Of a stretch of DNA of 50,633 bases, positions 34,299 to 43,691 are shown piece after piece (the first letter of the stretch is position 1; every line of letters begins with the position of its first letter). The stretch is from Bacteroidota bacterium. Its GTDB lineage: Bacteria > Bacteroidota > Bacteroidia > Chitinophagales > Chitinophagaceae. The stretch spans positions 1 to 50,633 of the forward strand of contig JAFDXP010000059.1 of the NCBI GenBank assembly GCA_018267875.1. The letters are read 5' to 3'. The notes below the pieces were generated by a model. It had not been told where the DNA came from and did not search any database. It worked only from the letters and a program-made list of their open reading frames with translations. Made by a program: the position numbers and the translations under genes.

Positions 34299-34840
34299 GC
34301 GACTATTTAAAAAACTTTTTGCGCTTTTGCATCATTATCTTAATACAGGTTTTGGTGTTGAATAAAATTACACTACGCTGGTGGTCACAACCCGCCGGTT
34401 TCCCTGTTTTTATACCCTATATCTATCCTTTGTTTATTCTATTGTTACCGTTTGAAACTCCGGTATGGCTCTTATTGCTTTGTGGATTTGCAACCGGACT
34501 TACTATGGACATGTTTATGAACACGGCAGGTATTCATGCTTGTGCAACCGTGTTAATTGCCTATTTGCGAACCAACGTCCTGAACGCTTTATTGCCAAAG
34601 CATTTATCTGAATATCCGAATCAATCGCCCGGTGTAAAAAATATGGGTTGGGTACCTTTTTTAACCTATTGTGCCTTTTTAATTCTTATCCATCATACCA
34701 TTTTCTTTACTGTTGAGCTTTGGAACTTTTCTAACATTGGCTATTTGTTCTTGAAAATTATAGCTTCCACAGCTACTTCTTTACTTTTCATCTTAGCCTA
34801 TTTGCTTCTTTTTACCAAACAAACAGCTTTGAAAAGCTAA
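34295..34840 (+). CDS. mreD: Rod shape-determining protein MreD
   Basis: This 181-residue protein has five or six hydrophobic segments. Its N-terminal part IIILIQVLVLNKITL and the middle CGFATGLTMDMFMNTAGIHACATVLIAYLRTNVL match MreD of Bacteroidota. It overlaps mreC by four bases. The genes that often follow, mrdA (PBP2) and rodA, are absent; 814 bases without a clear gene come next. Confidence 0.88.
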   Translation: MSDYLKNFLRFCIIILIQVLVLNKITLRWWSQPAGFPVFIPYIYPLFILLLPFETPVWLLLLCGFATGLTMDMFMNTAGIHACATVLIAYLRTNVLNALLPKHLSEYPNQSPGVKNMGWVPFLTYCAFLILIHHTIFFTVELWNFSNIGYLFLKIIASTATSLLFILAYLLLFTKQTALKS

Positions 34841-35106
34841 GTGTAAAAACAGGCAAATTCGTCTTTATTCTTTTCAGGGAACTCATAAACACAAGATGTG
34901 TTAGTATAAGCAATACGATCAAAGATTGCAATAAAAAAACAAGAATATTTAAAATATTTGACTTTAAATTACCTTGATAATTTTTCCTTGCCTCATTTAT
35001 TAGGACAATAATATTCAGAAAGATGGATTAGAATTCAAAGTTTGATAAAATCAAAATGCTAAGCTGAAATGTAAAATAGTTAATACATAAAACACATTTG
35101 TTTGCA

Positions 35107-35213
35107 GTGCTTGCAATATTTATTTTTTAAAGACCAACGTTATCAAAAACAACATGGAGCTTTAGCAAACAGGACATTATGTGATATAGCTTAGTAGAGA
35201 GTATTGCAAGCAC
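35107..35213. repeat. 12-bp perfect inverted repeat 107 bases end to end
   Basis: GTGCTTGCAATA at 35107-35118 and TATTGCAAGCAC at 35202-35213 are exact reverse complements 83 bases apart. They could be ends of a decayed small element or the base of an RNA stem. No clear target duplication is seen. Confidence 0.4.
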
Positions 35214-35600
35214 ATTTTTATGTTATTTAATGGAATGTAATCGTTGTGTTTTATAGCGGAGGAGTTGACCTTTTGTTCAAAGATATTTTGATCAAACGAC
35301 TTTATATTAATAAGCATTGAGAATGATTATCTGAACGAGAAGATGGACATTGAAAAACGAATTAAAAAGCAACAACTTCCATTTTGTAGAATTTAATCGT
35401 AAGTAGTGAATCTGAAAAGTGTTTAAGCCACTGAGACTTCGGCAACTTTAGTCCAAAAACTTCGGAAGCTTAGGAGACAAAAATTGTGACGGATTATGGA
35501 TAAGTAGCGCATGTAAATTGCATGTCTATTGCTAAAAGTATATTCACTAAATGAGTCAACCTTTAGCATATTATGACATGTATTTTTACCTAAAAAACTA

Positions 35601-35629
35601 TCGGGTTTACGCATCTTGCATAAACCCGA
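35601..35629 (-). terminator. Rho-independent terminator of lon
   Basis: A perfect 9-bp stem TCGGGTTTA / TAAACCCGA with an 11-base loop lies 26 bases after the lon stop. On the reverse strand it is followed by TAGTTTTTT. Confidence 0.8.
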
Positions 35630-35654
35630 ATCATAATTAGTCTATTCTTATTTG

Positions 35655-38072
35655 TTACCGTTTTTTGGTCAATGCTAATTCTAAAACTTCATTCATTTCA
35701 TTGACATAATGAAAACGCACACCTTTGATATAGTCGGGATTGATGTCTTCAACGTCTTTTTCGTTTTGAGAACAAAGAATGATGTCTTTAATGCCTGCGC
35801 GTTTTGCGGCTAGTACTTTTTCTTTGATGCCACCAACGGGTAAGACTTGACCACGCAATGTAATTTCACCGGTCATAGCCAAATAAGGCTTTACCTTTCG
35901 ACCGGAAAAAACGGAAGCCAACGCGGTTAGCATGGTTATTCCGGCACTTGGACCATCTTTAGGAACAGCTCCTTCCGGCACATGAATATGAACATTATTT
36001 TCTTCAAAGCAAGCTGTTGGAATATCTAATTGATCGGCATTTGCTTTCAGGTAAGACAAAGCTGTGCTGGCACTTTCTTTCATCACATTGCCTAAGTTTC
36101 CAGTGAGAGTGAAGCCTCCTTTTCCTTTTGATAAATTACTTTCAATAAAAAGAATATCACCACCTACATAAGTCCAAGCAAGCCCTACAGCAACACCGGC
36201 TGGATGCCCTTTGGTATAAATTTCATTGTTAAACTTGGGCTTACCTAAAATTTTTTCAATTTGGTCGGGAGAAATTTGTGCAGCAATAGGCTCATCCATG
36301 GCTACTTGTTTGGCTACCGAGCGCATAACTGCTGCTAATAGTCTATCCAACTCCCGAACTCCTGATTCGCGGGTATATTCTTGAACCAGTTTTGCAATTG
36401 TTTTATCGGCAATGCGCATGGAAGTCTTCTTTAAGCCATGCAATTCTTTTTGCTTAGGGATCAAGTGTCGTTTAGCAATTTCAGTTTTTTCTTCTACTGA
36501 ATAGCCGGTCAGTTGAATGATTTCGAGCCTATCCCGCAAGGCAGGTTGAATGTCGCTCAAGTTGTTGGCTGTGGCAATAAAGAGCACATGTGATAAATCA
36601 AATTCAAGTTCCAGATAATTGTCGTAAAAAGAATTGTTTTGTTCCGGATCCAAAATTTCAAGCATAGCAGAACTTGGGTCGCCACGAAAATCACTCCCCA
36701 TTTTATCTATTTCATCGAGAATAAATACCGGATTAGCAGATTTTACTTTACGCAAAGACTGAATGATTCGTCCGGGCATTGCGCCTATATAGGTTTTGCG
36801 ATGTCCGCGCAATTCGCTTTCATCGTGCAATCCGCCCAAGCTCAACCGTACATATTTTCTGTTGATGGCATTGGCAATGCTGCGTCCTAAGGATGTTTTC
36901 CCGATGCCGGGGGGGCCTACAAAGCACAAAATTGGCGACTTCATATCACCTTTTAATTTCAGTACAGCAAGATATTCCAGAATGCGGTCTTTGATTTTGT
37001 GCATTCCATAATGATCATCATCTAACACCTTTTGTGCTAATTTCAAATCATATTTATCTTCTGTGTAGTTTCCCCAAGGCAAGTCAAGAATCAGGTCGAG
37101 GTGATTGTAGATTACAGAATAGTCGGGGGTGCTGGGGTGCATCCGTTCTAATTTTTGAATGTTTTTGTTAAACAATTCTCTTGCTGTATCTGTAAGTTTT
37201 ATTTCTTCAGCACGTTTTTGAAGATCGCGAAGCTCTCTTTCATTCGGATCGCCACCCAATTCTTCCCGAATACTTTTTAATTGTTGTTGAAGAAAATATT
37301 CTCGTTGTTGCTTATCAATTTCACCACGGGTTTTTGCTGTTATTTCATTTTTCAATTCTGCCATTTGCAATTCGCCTTCCAGCATTGTAAATAGCTTTTC
37401 TGCCCGTTTTTTTATATCGTTTTCCTCAAGTAAGGCTTGTTTTTCTGTCAGTTTTGCGTTGATATTAGATGCCACAAAGTGCATTAAGAAAGAGCGATGT
37501 TCAATGTTTCTGAGCATCATCATCATTTCATTGGCAACGCCTAATCCAAGCTGTGCAATTCTTTCTGCATGGTCTTTAATGGAAGACATCAGTGCATCAA
37601 AAGCGGTGTCTTCAACCGGAAAATGATCTTCAAGATATTGTACACGAGCAGTCATAAAAGGTTCTGTCTGCTCAACTTGTTCAACCCGAAAGCGCATTCT
37701 GCCCATAATAAAAACAGTTATGTTCCCATCCGGCATTTTCAAATGCTTTACCACTTTGGCAACTGTTCCTATTTGATAAATTTCATCTGCTGATGGATCT
37801 TCATTATTACCATCTTTTTGCGCTAAAACACCTATCCATTTATTGCCTTTTTGCGCTTCTAAAACGGCTTTAACCGATTTTTCTCTTGCTACGGTAATAG
37901 GCAAAACCACATTAGGAAATAAAACCGTATTGCGGAGTATGACCAAAGGAAGAGTTGTAGGAAGATTACCTTTTTCTTCATCATTTAATTCTTCTTCACC
38001 AAGGGGAACAATTGGCATGAATTCCATTTCTTGCTCGGACTGTCCAATTAGCATATCAATAGTTGACTTCAT
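35655..38072 (-). CDS. lon: ATP-dependent protease La (Lon)
   Basis: This 805-residue cytosolic protease degrades misfolded and regulatory proteins. The N-terminal substrate-binding domain begins LPLVILRNTVLFPNVVLPI. The AAA+ module has Walker A GPPGIGKT (386-393) and Walker B FILDEIDKMG (450-459). The protease domain has the Ser-Lys dyad, with Ser709 in PKDGPSAGITM and Lys752 in GGIKEK. It is monocistronic with its own terminator, and a palindrome lies 12-30 bases before the ATG. Confidence 0.97.
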   Translation of the reverse strand: MKSTIDMLIGQSEQEMEFMPIVPLGEEELNDEEKGNLPTTLPLVILRNTVLFPNVVLPITVAREKSVKAVLEAQKGNKWIGVLAQKDGNNEDPSADEIYQIGTVAKVVKHLKMPDGNITVFIMGRMRFRVEQVEQTEPFMTARVQYLEDHFPVEDTAFDALMSSIKDHAERIAQLGLGVANEMMMMLRNIEHRSFLMHFVASNINAKLTEKQALLEENDIKKRAEKLFTMLEGELQMAELKNEITAKTRGEIDKQQREYFLQQQLKSIREELGGDPNERELRDLQKRAEEIKLTDTARELFNKNIQKLERMHPSTPDYSVIYNHLDLILDLPWGNYTEDKYDLKLAQKVLDDDHYGMHKIKDRILEYLAVLKLKGDMKSPILCFVGPPGIGKTSLGRSIANAINRKYVRLSLGGLHDESELRGHRKTYIGAMPGRIIQSLRKVKSANPVFILDEIDKMGSDFRGDPSSAMLEILDPEQNNSFYDNYLELEFDLSHVLFIATANNLSDIQPALRDRLEIIQLTGYSVEEKTEIAKRHLIPKQKELHGLKKTSMRIADKTIAKLVQEYTRESGVRELDRLLAAVMRSVAKQVAMDEPIAAQISPDQIEKILGKPKFNNEIYTKGHPAGVAVGLAWTYVGGDILFIESNLSKGKGGFTLTGNLGNVMKESASTALSYLKANADQLDIPTACFEENNVHIHVPEGAVPKDGPSAGITMLTALASVFSGRKVKPYLAMTGEITLRGQVLPVGGIKEKVLAAKRAGIKDIILCSQNEKDVEDINPDYIKGVRFHYVNEMNEVLELALTKKR

Positions 38073-38083
38073 TATGTGTTGAC

Positions 38084-38102
38084 TGACAAAACTGCTTTGT
38101 CA
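38084..38102. promoter_or_regulatory. Palindrome in the lon leader
   Basis: TGACAAA, five bases, TTTGTCA form a perfect 7-bp inverted repeat, centred about 20 bases upstream of the lon ATG. About 25 bases further upstream the reverse strand has TACCTTTA, one base from the -7 box. This suits a repressor site or a leader hairpin for a stress-controlled gene. Confidence 0.45.
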
Positions 38103-38211
38103 AGTAGATTTTTGATGGATAAAGGTAGTGTCAATATTAATGCCAAGGCAAGAAGTCTGCAATTTTTGCAGCTAACAAAGTATCTTATCTTCACATCGCC
38201 AATTATGAACT

Positions 38212-38964
38212 ATGCGCACCATTCGTATTTTCAGTGCATGGGCACTGCTTTTAATATTGCCACTTTTTTCTACTGCAAAATCTACTATTGATACAGTGAG
38301 TAATTTTATTGTACAAACTACCGTTCCACGTCGGTTAACGGTTGGCAATGGATTTGACCTTTTTATGTTGTCCACTTCGGTCAATACTAAAGCCGATGGC
38401 ACTCAACATCTTACCACGCCACGCTTTACAGCAGTTGTCAATTTGGGGATTTCTATTCATTACGACCTTTCTAAAAATATTGGATTAATCAGTGGTATTG
38501 GGCTTAGAAATATGGGCTATGTGGAAGAAGAAAATGGTTATAGTGTAAAACGAAGAGTGTATGCTTTGGGCATTCCGCTCGGCATCAAAATTGGTGACTT
38601 ACGCAATCGTAACTTTCTGTTTTTAGGCGGGGGTGCCGATTTTCCGTTTCATTATAGAGAAAAGCGGTTTGCAAAAAGAAATGAAAAATCAAGCATTAGT
38701 GAATGGATGGGCGATGAAACACCTCGTGTACTTCCCTTTGTTTTTGCAGGCTATTCTTTTGACCCGGGCATAACCTTAAAGGTTCAATATTATCCGGGTA
38801 ATTTTTTAAACGATCAGTTTATGGATGCTCACAACAATTTTTCAGGTCAAAAAGTGCATCTTTTGTTGCTGAGCATAGGTTTAGATATTCGTTACAATCA
38901 ATACAAAATTCAAGAACGGCAATATCGAGAGTTGAAACAATCTACTTCCAATAAAGCACTTTAG
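38212..38964 (+). CDS. Outer-membrane beta-barrel protein, porin-like family
   Basis: This 250-residue protein has a signal peptide (MRTIRIFSAWALLLILPLFSTA) and alternating hydrophobic strands ending in aromatic residues: FTAVVNLGISIHYDL, IGLISGIGLRNMGYVEE, VYALGIPLGIKIGDL, NFLFLGGGADFPFHYREKRF, PFVFAGYSFDPGITLKVQYYP. This suggests an eight-stranded barrel of the outer membrane. The cargo or role is unknown. It is divergent from lon, and its stop overlaps that of convergent dapF by four bases. Confidence 0.7.
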   Translation: MRTIRIFSAWALLLILPLFSTAKSTIDTVSNFIVQTTVPRRLTVGNGFDLFMLSTSVNTKADGTQHLTTPRFTAVVNLGISIHYDLSKNIGLISGIGLRNMGYVEEENGYSVKRRVYALGIPLGIKIGDLRNRNFLFLGGGADFPFHYREKRFAKRNEKSSISEWMGDETPRVLPFVFAGYSFDPGITLKVQYYPGNFLNDQFMDAHNNFSGQKVHLLLLSIGLDIRYNQYKIQERQYRELKQSTSNKAL

Positions 38965-39737
38965 ATATTTACTTCTCCTTTAAAAACGAAAGCTGATGGA
39001 CCTATTAACCACACTTTGTTTGCCATCTGATGGATAGTTTTTTCAAACTGCACTCGTAATGTTCCGCCTTGTGTATGCACCTGAATAGAAAAGGAGCCTT
39101 GTTGGTTTTCTACCGAAGCAATGGCTGCCGCAGTAACACCTGTGCCACAACTGAGGGTTTCGTCTTCCACGCCGCGTTCATACGTTCGAATATGCAGCCC
39201 ATCTGACCGTAAGCTCACAAAATTTACATTGATGCCATCAGGTAAATATTGAGTTCTGTTTCGGATTTTACGACCTTCTCTCACAACATCTACTTTTTCT
39301 ACATCATCAACCCACAATACATAGTGTGGCGATCCGGTTTGTAGAATTTTAGCATCTTCATCTGCCCCTATACCTTTCACATCTATCATTTGCAACCGTA
39401 CTATACCTTTTGTATCAATTTCTGCTTGGTGCATTCCATCCACTGCTTCAAATGTTGTGTGATGCTCAATGACTCCCAGTTGATGTGCAAAGGCAACAAT
39501 ACATCGTCCGCCATTTCCACACATAGTACTTTCGTTGCCATCAGAATTATAGTAAACCATCTTGAAATCTGCTTGGGTATTGGATTCCAACAGCATCAAT
39601 CCATCTGCTCCGATACCAAATCGTCTGTGACAAAGGGCTGCAATCTGTACTCGTGTAAGTTGTATGTGTGCAGTTCGATTATCTATTAAAATGAAGTCGT
39701 TGCCGGTACCTTGGTATTTATAAAATTGAAGTAGCAT
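38961..39737 (-). CDS. dapF: Diaminopimelate epimerase
   Basis: This 258-residue enzyme epimerises LL- to meso-diaminopimelate for lysine and peptidoglycan. Both catalytic cysteines are present: Cys73 in STMCGNGGRC and Cys197 in ETLSCGTGVTAAA. The N-terminal FYKYQGTGNDFILIDNR is typical. The start at 39737 fits the family; a longer frame from 39794 would overlap the GWxTD gene. It lies 10 bases after that gene and is co-transcribed. Confidence 0.96.
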   Translation of the reverse strand: MLLQFYKYQGTGNDFILIDNRTAHIQLTRVQIAALCHRRFGIGADGLMLLESNTQADFKMVYYNSDGNESTMCGNGGRCIVAFAHQLGVIEHHTTFEAVDGMHQAEIDTKGIVRLQMIDVKGIGADEDAKILQTGSPHYVLWVDDVEKVDVVREGRKIRNRTQYLPDGINVNFVSLRSDGLHIRTYERGVEDETLSCGTGVTAAAIASVENQQGSFSIQVHTQGGTLRVQFEKTIHQMANKVWLIGPSAFVFKGEVNI

Positions 39738-39747
39738 TGTAAATCGT

Positions 39748-41229
39748 TTATCTATTCCCCATGAATTGTTCTGCACGAGAGCTATTGGCATCACCGCTGC
39801 TTCCGTTCAAATAGAGTTGTAAGCGCCAATTTTTATTGATCATTTCTCCGGGCACGGTAGAATGTAGTAACCGATAGTCGTTGGTTACTAAGCCAGGGCG
39901 ATAAAACAAAAACAAGGCATTGGTAGCTTTGGGCAAAGAATTATACTGCCAAATTTCATAAGGCAATGCACCTGATTCGTTGTTTACAACCATACGGTCA
40001 TCTGGGGCTCCATATTTCAAATAAATAATGCCACGCTCACTCTCATAGCCTTGAAGCATGGAGGACCCGAAAAGTCTGTTTACCTCTTTCACCTTTGTGG
40101 CATATTCTTTCCATGCCTCTTCCGGTTTAAGTTTATTTCTACTCAACCAAAAATTGTAAACAAAATATCGCGAGTAGATGTCATCGGGTTTCTTTAAAAA
40201 AGTACGAATATTATTGCGTTCATTGGGGGTCGCAATCGGCAAAATCATTTTCATGATAGCCCGTATTTGTGCGGGTGTGTATTTTGCCAGAAATGTTTTA
40301 TTCAGGTTTAAATAAGTGTCTTGTGTGTCTTCCTTTTTACTTCCGGTATCGGTTGCTTTTGGCGTTGTCAAAGAAGTAGGTTTAGCGTTGATAAGCTGAA
40401 AAAACAGACTCTTTTTTGTAATGATTTGTTCTTCGACACTTTCAACAACAAGGTTTAGAAAATAGTTTCCGGAAGGAAGTGTATGTAGGGGTAGATGCCC
40501 ATCCAGCAAGCTTATGGGTGCATATCGAACTGTGTCTGAATGTTTGATTTGATGTAAAGGAGGTTCAAATTCATGTCTTGAAACAGATGCAGTAACGATC
40601 AGCAAATTGCTATCTTGCTTGGGTTGGTACAGTTCTGCATAATATTTGATTTGCTTTCTGTTTTCGTCTAAAAAATTTGCACAAAGAGGGATTTGAATAT
40701 TGCCATTTCGCTGAAAAACATCTTGACGAGTTGACTGAAAGAGCGTATCTACCAACTGAATATCACTCAGTGTAGGTTTGGTCAAATTTTCAACTACCAC
40801 AAAACTATCCATAAAAACAAAATGTTCGGTAGAACGTAGTATGTCGGTCAGCTTCATTTCTATTTGATAGGTTCCACTTTTGAGTGAATAGCGGCGTAAA
40901 TCAATAATGTTTTGTGCGTATAAATTTGCCCCTTCGGATATGGGTGTAGTTTCTAAAATGTAATGATCCTCGTTAATCAGATTTCCCTGCTGGCGCAACA
41001 AAATATCTGTTTGTATTTTACCTTGCCAAGCATTGTTTTCTTTTTTGAATAGCAATGAGTTTGGGTCTATTTGCCAATACAATTCTAAATAAGGCTTAAA
41101 CCCTTGTGGAGAAGGTGCATAAAAGAGGTTGTGCGCAACTGTAGCTTGAATTGCATCTACTTGTTTTATGCTGAAAAAAAGAATGGCAAAAGGAATAAAA
41201 AAATTAAAAAACAAAGGACGACGAAGCAT
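39748..41229 (-). CDS. GWxTD domain-containing secreted protein
   Basis: From the ATG at 41229 this 493-residue protein has a signal peptide (LFFNFFIPFAILFFSIKQVDA), a long beta-rich middle, and a C-terminal GWxTD domain. The latter begins YFVYNFWLSRNKLKPEEAWKEYATKVKEVNRLF and continues RGIIYLKYGAPDDRM and ALPYEIWQY. The name-giving motif itself is altered: GYESE replaces GWxTD. GWxTD proteins are common in Bacteroidota and their function is unknown. It is the first gene of a pair with dapF. Confidence 0.82.
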   Translation of the reverse strand: MLRRPLFFNFFIPFAILFFSIKQVDAIQATVAHNLFYAPSPQGFKPYLELYWQIDPNSLLFKKENNAWQGKIQTDILLRQQGNLINEDHYILETTPISEGANLYAQNIIDLRRYSLKSGTYQIEMKLTDILRSTEHFVFMDSFVVVENLTKPTLSDIQLVDTLFQSTRQDVFQRNGNIQIPLCANFLDENRKQIKYYAELYQPKQDSNLLIVTASVSRHEFEPPLHQIKHSDTVRYAPISLLDGHLPLHTLPSGNYFLNLVVESVEEQIITKKSLFFQLINAKPTSLTTPKATDTGSKKEDTQDTYLNLNKTFLAKYTPAQIRAIMKMILPIATPNERNNIRTFLKKPDDIYSRYFVYNFWLSRNKLKPEEAWKEYATKVKEVNRLFGSSMLQGYESERGIIYLKYGAPDDRMVVNNESGALPYEIWQYNSLPKATNALFLFYRPGLVTNDYRLLHSTVPGEMINKNWRLQLYLNGSSGDANSSRAEQFMGNR

Positions 41230-41257
41230 AGTTACAACACCTTGTGGCGAGAAGAAA

Positions 41258-41265
41258 TAGCTTTG
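41258..41265 (+). promoter_or_regulatory. -7 box of the WbqC gene
   Basis: TAGCTTTG matches TAnnTTTG exactly, 19 bases before the ATG at 41285. A TTG is present upstream but at shorter spacing than 19. Confidence 0.4.
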
Positions 41266-41284
41266 CAAGTTACAAAACCATTCT

Positions 41285-41893
41285 ATGCACTCATTAGTTA
41301 GCCCCTTGATTCCGTTTCCTAATATAGCTTGGTGGCAAATGGCATTAAGCTATGGTACAGTTTCTTGGGAGCTTTCCGAACGATTTGAAAAAATGAGCTT
41401 TAGAAATCGGTATGAAATTGCAACACCAAATGGGCGTTTACAACTTAGTATTCCCATTCAAGGCGGTAGATCCAATAAAACACGAATGGCGAACATAAAT
41501 ATTTCCGCAAATACAGATTGGCAAAGGCATCATTTTCTTACCCTTGTTTCTGCTTATGGCAACGCACCCTTTTTTGATCATTACGTGCCGAGCTTACAAC
41601 CTTTATTTGAACACCCTTATGAGCTACTTGCTTCCTTTAATTTGGCAACCATTGCTTGGGTAAAAAGAGTTTTGAATATCGCCTTAACCGAAGATTTTTT
41701 AGAAGCCTATACACCAACGTATCCACAGCACACTATAGATTTTAGAAAACAAAAAAAGTATTCACTACTACACTATAAACCATACTATCAAGTGTTTCAA
41801 GATAGGGTTGGCTTTTTATCCAATTTGAGCATTCTTGATTTAATCTTTTGCGAAGGGCCACAATCCATCAGGCATCTTGATGGCAGAAACTAA
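41285..41893 (+). CDS. WbqC family protein
   Basis: This 202-residue cytosolic protein has the WbqC pattern: an N-terminal PFPNIAWWQMAL, then FEKMSFRNRYEIATPNGRLQLSIPIQGG, DWQRHHFLTLVSAYGNAPFFDHY and a C-terminal YYQVFQDRVGFLSNLSILDLIFCEGP. WbqC proteins occur in O-antigen and surface polysaccharide loci, probably in making unusual sugars, but the reaction is unproven. In Bacteroidota a copy often stands outside such loci, as here. It converges with the DPM1-like gene. Confidence 0.85.
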   Translation: MHSLVSPLIPFPNIAWWQMALSYGTVSWELSERFEKMSFRNRYEIATPNGRLQLSIPIQGGRSNKTRMANINISANTDWQRHHFLTLVSAYGNAPFFDHYVPSLQPLFEHPYELLASFNLATIAWVKRVLNIALTEDFLEAYTPTYPQHTIDFRKQKKYSLLHYKPYYQVFQDRVGFLSNLSILDLIFCEGPQSIRHLDGRN

Positions 41894-41895
41894 TC

Positions 41896-42597
41896 TTAAA
41901 AATTACGCATCTTCCACACACCATACATCGCTTCTTTAACTATACCCTTACTCATTTTTGATTGACCCTCAGTTCGATCAATAAAAGTAATGGGCACTTC
42001 TTTGATAGTAAAGCCAAGTTTCCATGCACGATATTTCATCTCAATTTGAAAAGCGTAACCAATGAATTTTACTTCGCTTAAAGGAATTTTTTCTAAAACA
42101 CTTCTACGGTAGCATACAAAGCCTGCTGTTGGGTCTTTGACAGGCATCCAAGTAATGAGTTGGGTATATAATGCGCCTCCTTTAGAAATAAAAATTCGAT
42201 CCCAAGGCCAATTCACCACCTTGCCGCCTCGAACATAGCGAGAACCAACTGCCACATCAGCACCTTTTTCACAGGCTTGATGCAAACGAAGTAAATCTTC
42301 AGGATTATGTGAAAAGTCGGCATCCATTTCGAAAATGAAATCATAGCCTTGCTCAATAGCCCAACGAAATCCTAAAATGTAAGCAGTACCTAAACCTTGC
42401 TTTCCTGTACGCTCTTTTAGGTAAAGTTTTTTGACAAATTCAGGTTGGAGTTGTTTTACTATTGTAGCCGTGCCGTCCGGAGAGCCATCATCTACAATTA
42501 GCACATGAAATTCACCCGGCAATGAACACACCTTTCGAATAATCTTTTCGATATTCTCTTTCTCGTTGTATGTGGGGATAATGACCAGTTTGTCCAA
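41896..42597 (-). CDS. Polyprenol monophosphomannose synthase-like glycosyltransferase (GT2)
   Basis: This 233-residue GT-A enzyme without membrane helices should transfer a sugar from a nucleotide donor to a polyprenol phosphate. Motifs are VIIPTYNEKENIEKII, DDGSPDGT (36-43), the metal-binding MDADFSHNPEDL (91-102), VKDPTAGFVCYRR and the closing EGQSKMS. These fit the DPM1/Ppm1 group. The start seems to be TTG at 42597, as an in-frame stop lies just upstream with no ATG between. Confidence 0.88.
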   Translation of the reverse strand: MDKLVIIPTYNEKENIEKIIRKVCSLPGEFHVLIVDDGSPDGTATIVKQLQPEFVKKLYLKERTGKQGLGTAYILGFRWAIEQGYDFIFEMDADFSHNPEDLLRLHQACEKGADVAVGSRYVRGGKVVNWPWDRIFISKGGALYTQLITWMPVKDPTAGFVCYRRSVLEKIPLSEVKFIGYAFQIEMKYRAWKLGFTIKEVPITFIDRTEGQSKMSKGIVKEAMYGVWKMRNF

Positions 42598-42825
42598 AAT
42601 AGGGCAACATTAAGGAGCGGCAAAATAAGGAAAATTCGCTGAGTGGGCATTTCTGTGTTTCATTATCCCTTATTTCAATTCCGTTAAGTCCATGAATTTA
42701 GGAGTGTTAAGCCTCCATTTATATTGTGTTAAAGTCCTTTGGAATGTCTTTTGAGGAATAGATTTTGATGTAGATAAGGCAATAAAAGAGAATAGTTTTT
42801 CGATAACCACTAAAAATTATGCAAG

Positions 42826-43200
42826 ATGAAACCGCTACTTTTTTCCGCACTTTTGTTGTTTGGATTTCAGGCTCAAGCTCAGGCAAATAAAGAACCAATT
42901 TCTTTAGATAATAGTGCAACTATATGGAGCCAACCTCAAAAGGGACAAACTGATTTTTCAAATCAGGGTAGAGAAACTTGGGCCAACAACAGCAGTTTTT
43001 ACAACAACAACAATACTGAGCAAAATTATATGCCAGTAGGAAATGCTCATTATGACCAACCCGGAAATAGTAACCCAATTAATCACGCCCTTTATTCCTC
43101 ACCCAACTTCTCACAAGAAGCTAAACAAGTAGGCTATACTTTAGTTATTGATCTTAGAAACCCTGATCCGACCTATGTTTCTAATAGTTACCAACATTAA
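42826..43200 (+). CDS. Small secreted protein of unknown function, Asn/Gln-rich
   Basis: This 124-residue protein has a clear signal peptide (MKPLLFSALLLFGFQAQAQA) and a low-complexity mature part rich in Asn, Gln, Ser and Tyr (NNSSFYNNNNTEQNYM, NSNPINHALYSS). No cysteines, no domain recognised. It is followed by another small secreted protein 74 bases downstream on the same strand, so they may be expressed together. It is probably lineage-specific. Confidence 0.6.
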   Translation: MKPLLFSALLLFGFQAQAQANKEPISLDNSATIWSQPQKGQTDFSNQGRETWANNSSFYNNNNTEQNYMPVGNAHYDQPGNSNPINHALYSSPNFSQEAKQVGYTLVIDLRNPDPTYVSNSYQH

Positions 43201-43273
43201 GTCCAAATATTTATCATCCTTTCTTGAAACCTGAAAAAAATAATTGATTGTCAATAAACAAAATTTAAAGGTT

Positions 43274-43669
43274 ATGAAAAAGATAAGTTTGACCATTGCT
43301 CTTTCAGGATTGTGCGTAGGAATGGTCAGTGCGCACCACAACGATAAATTTGCTGAAAACTATCCCGTATGCCTTCGGGGAAATACCTATCAAATATGTA
43401 ATGAACAAAAGGCGCAACTTCCACAATCTGGATATGTAAAGCATACGGATGGCACGTTTGGAATGAAAATTGAACATTTGGTTTTAGGTTCCGGAAATGT
43501 GCGTTATCACCATAATATTCGGGTTATCTGCGATCAGCCCGGAGCAGCCTATAAAGGCATTGAAAGTAAAATCAATGATGGTATAAGAAAAGACGAAATG
43601 CGCAACCTGAATACTGATAACGGTGCTTATGTGTTGCCTCCCAGCGATGGTGGAAAAATTGGTATGTAG
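43274..43669 (+). CDS. Small secreted protein of unknown function
   Basis: From the ATG at 43274 this 131-residue protein has a signal peptide (MKKISLTIALSGLCVGMVSA). The mature part holds three cysteines (PVCLRGNTYQICNEQK and VICDQPGAAY) and is rich in His and Asn. I recognise no domain. A long hairpin lies shortly after its stop. Together with the gene before it, it may encode surface or envelope components. Confidence 0.6.
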   Translation: MKKISLTIALSGLCVGMVSAHHNDKFAENYPVCLRGNTYQICNEQKAQLPQSGYVKHTDGTFGMKIEHLVLGSGNVRYHHNIRVICDQPGAAYKGIESKINDGIRKDEMRNLNTDNGAYVLPPSDGGKIGM

Positions 43670-43691
43670 TAGTTTGGGAATGTGTATTTGT

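Larger units (their letters stand above)
34841..35654. other. 814-base gap without a convincing gene, after mreD
   Basis: The sequence is AT-rich and has stops in all frames. The longest frame is a 63-codon reverse-strand one at 35423-35614, with no signal, domain or upstream site I can support. It holds a 12-bp inverted repeat (35107-35118 and 35202-35213) and ends in the lon terminator. It may be decayed DNA where mrdA and rodA once lay, or an unrecognised RNA locus; neither is shown. Confidence 0.5.

Noticed and set aside
35423-35614. 63-codon reverse frame in the gap after mreD
   Set aside because: No ribosome site, domain or composition bias was found; it could be chance in an AT-rich gap.
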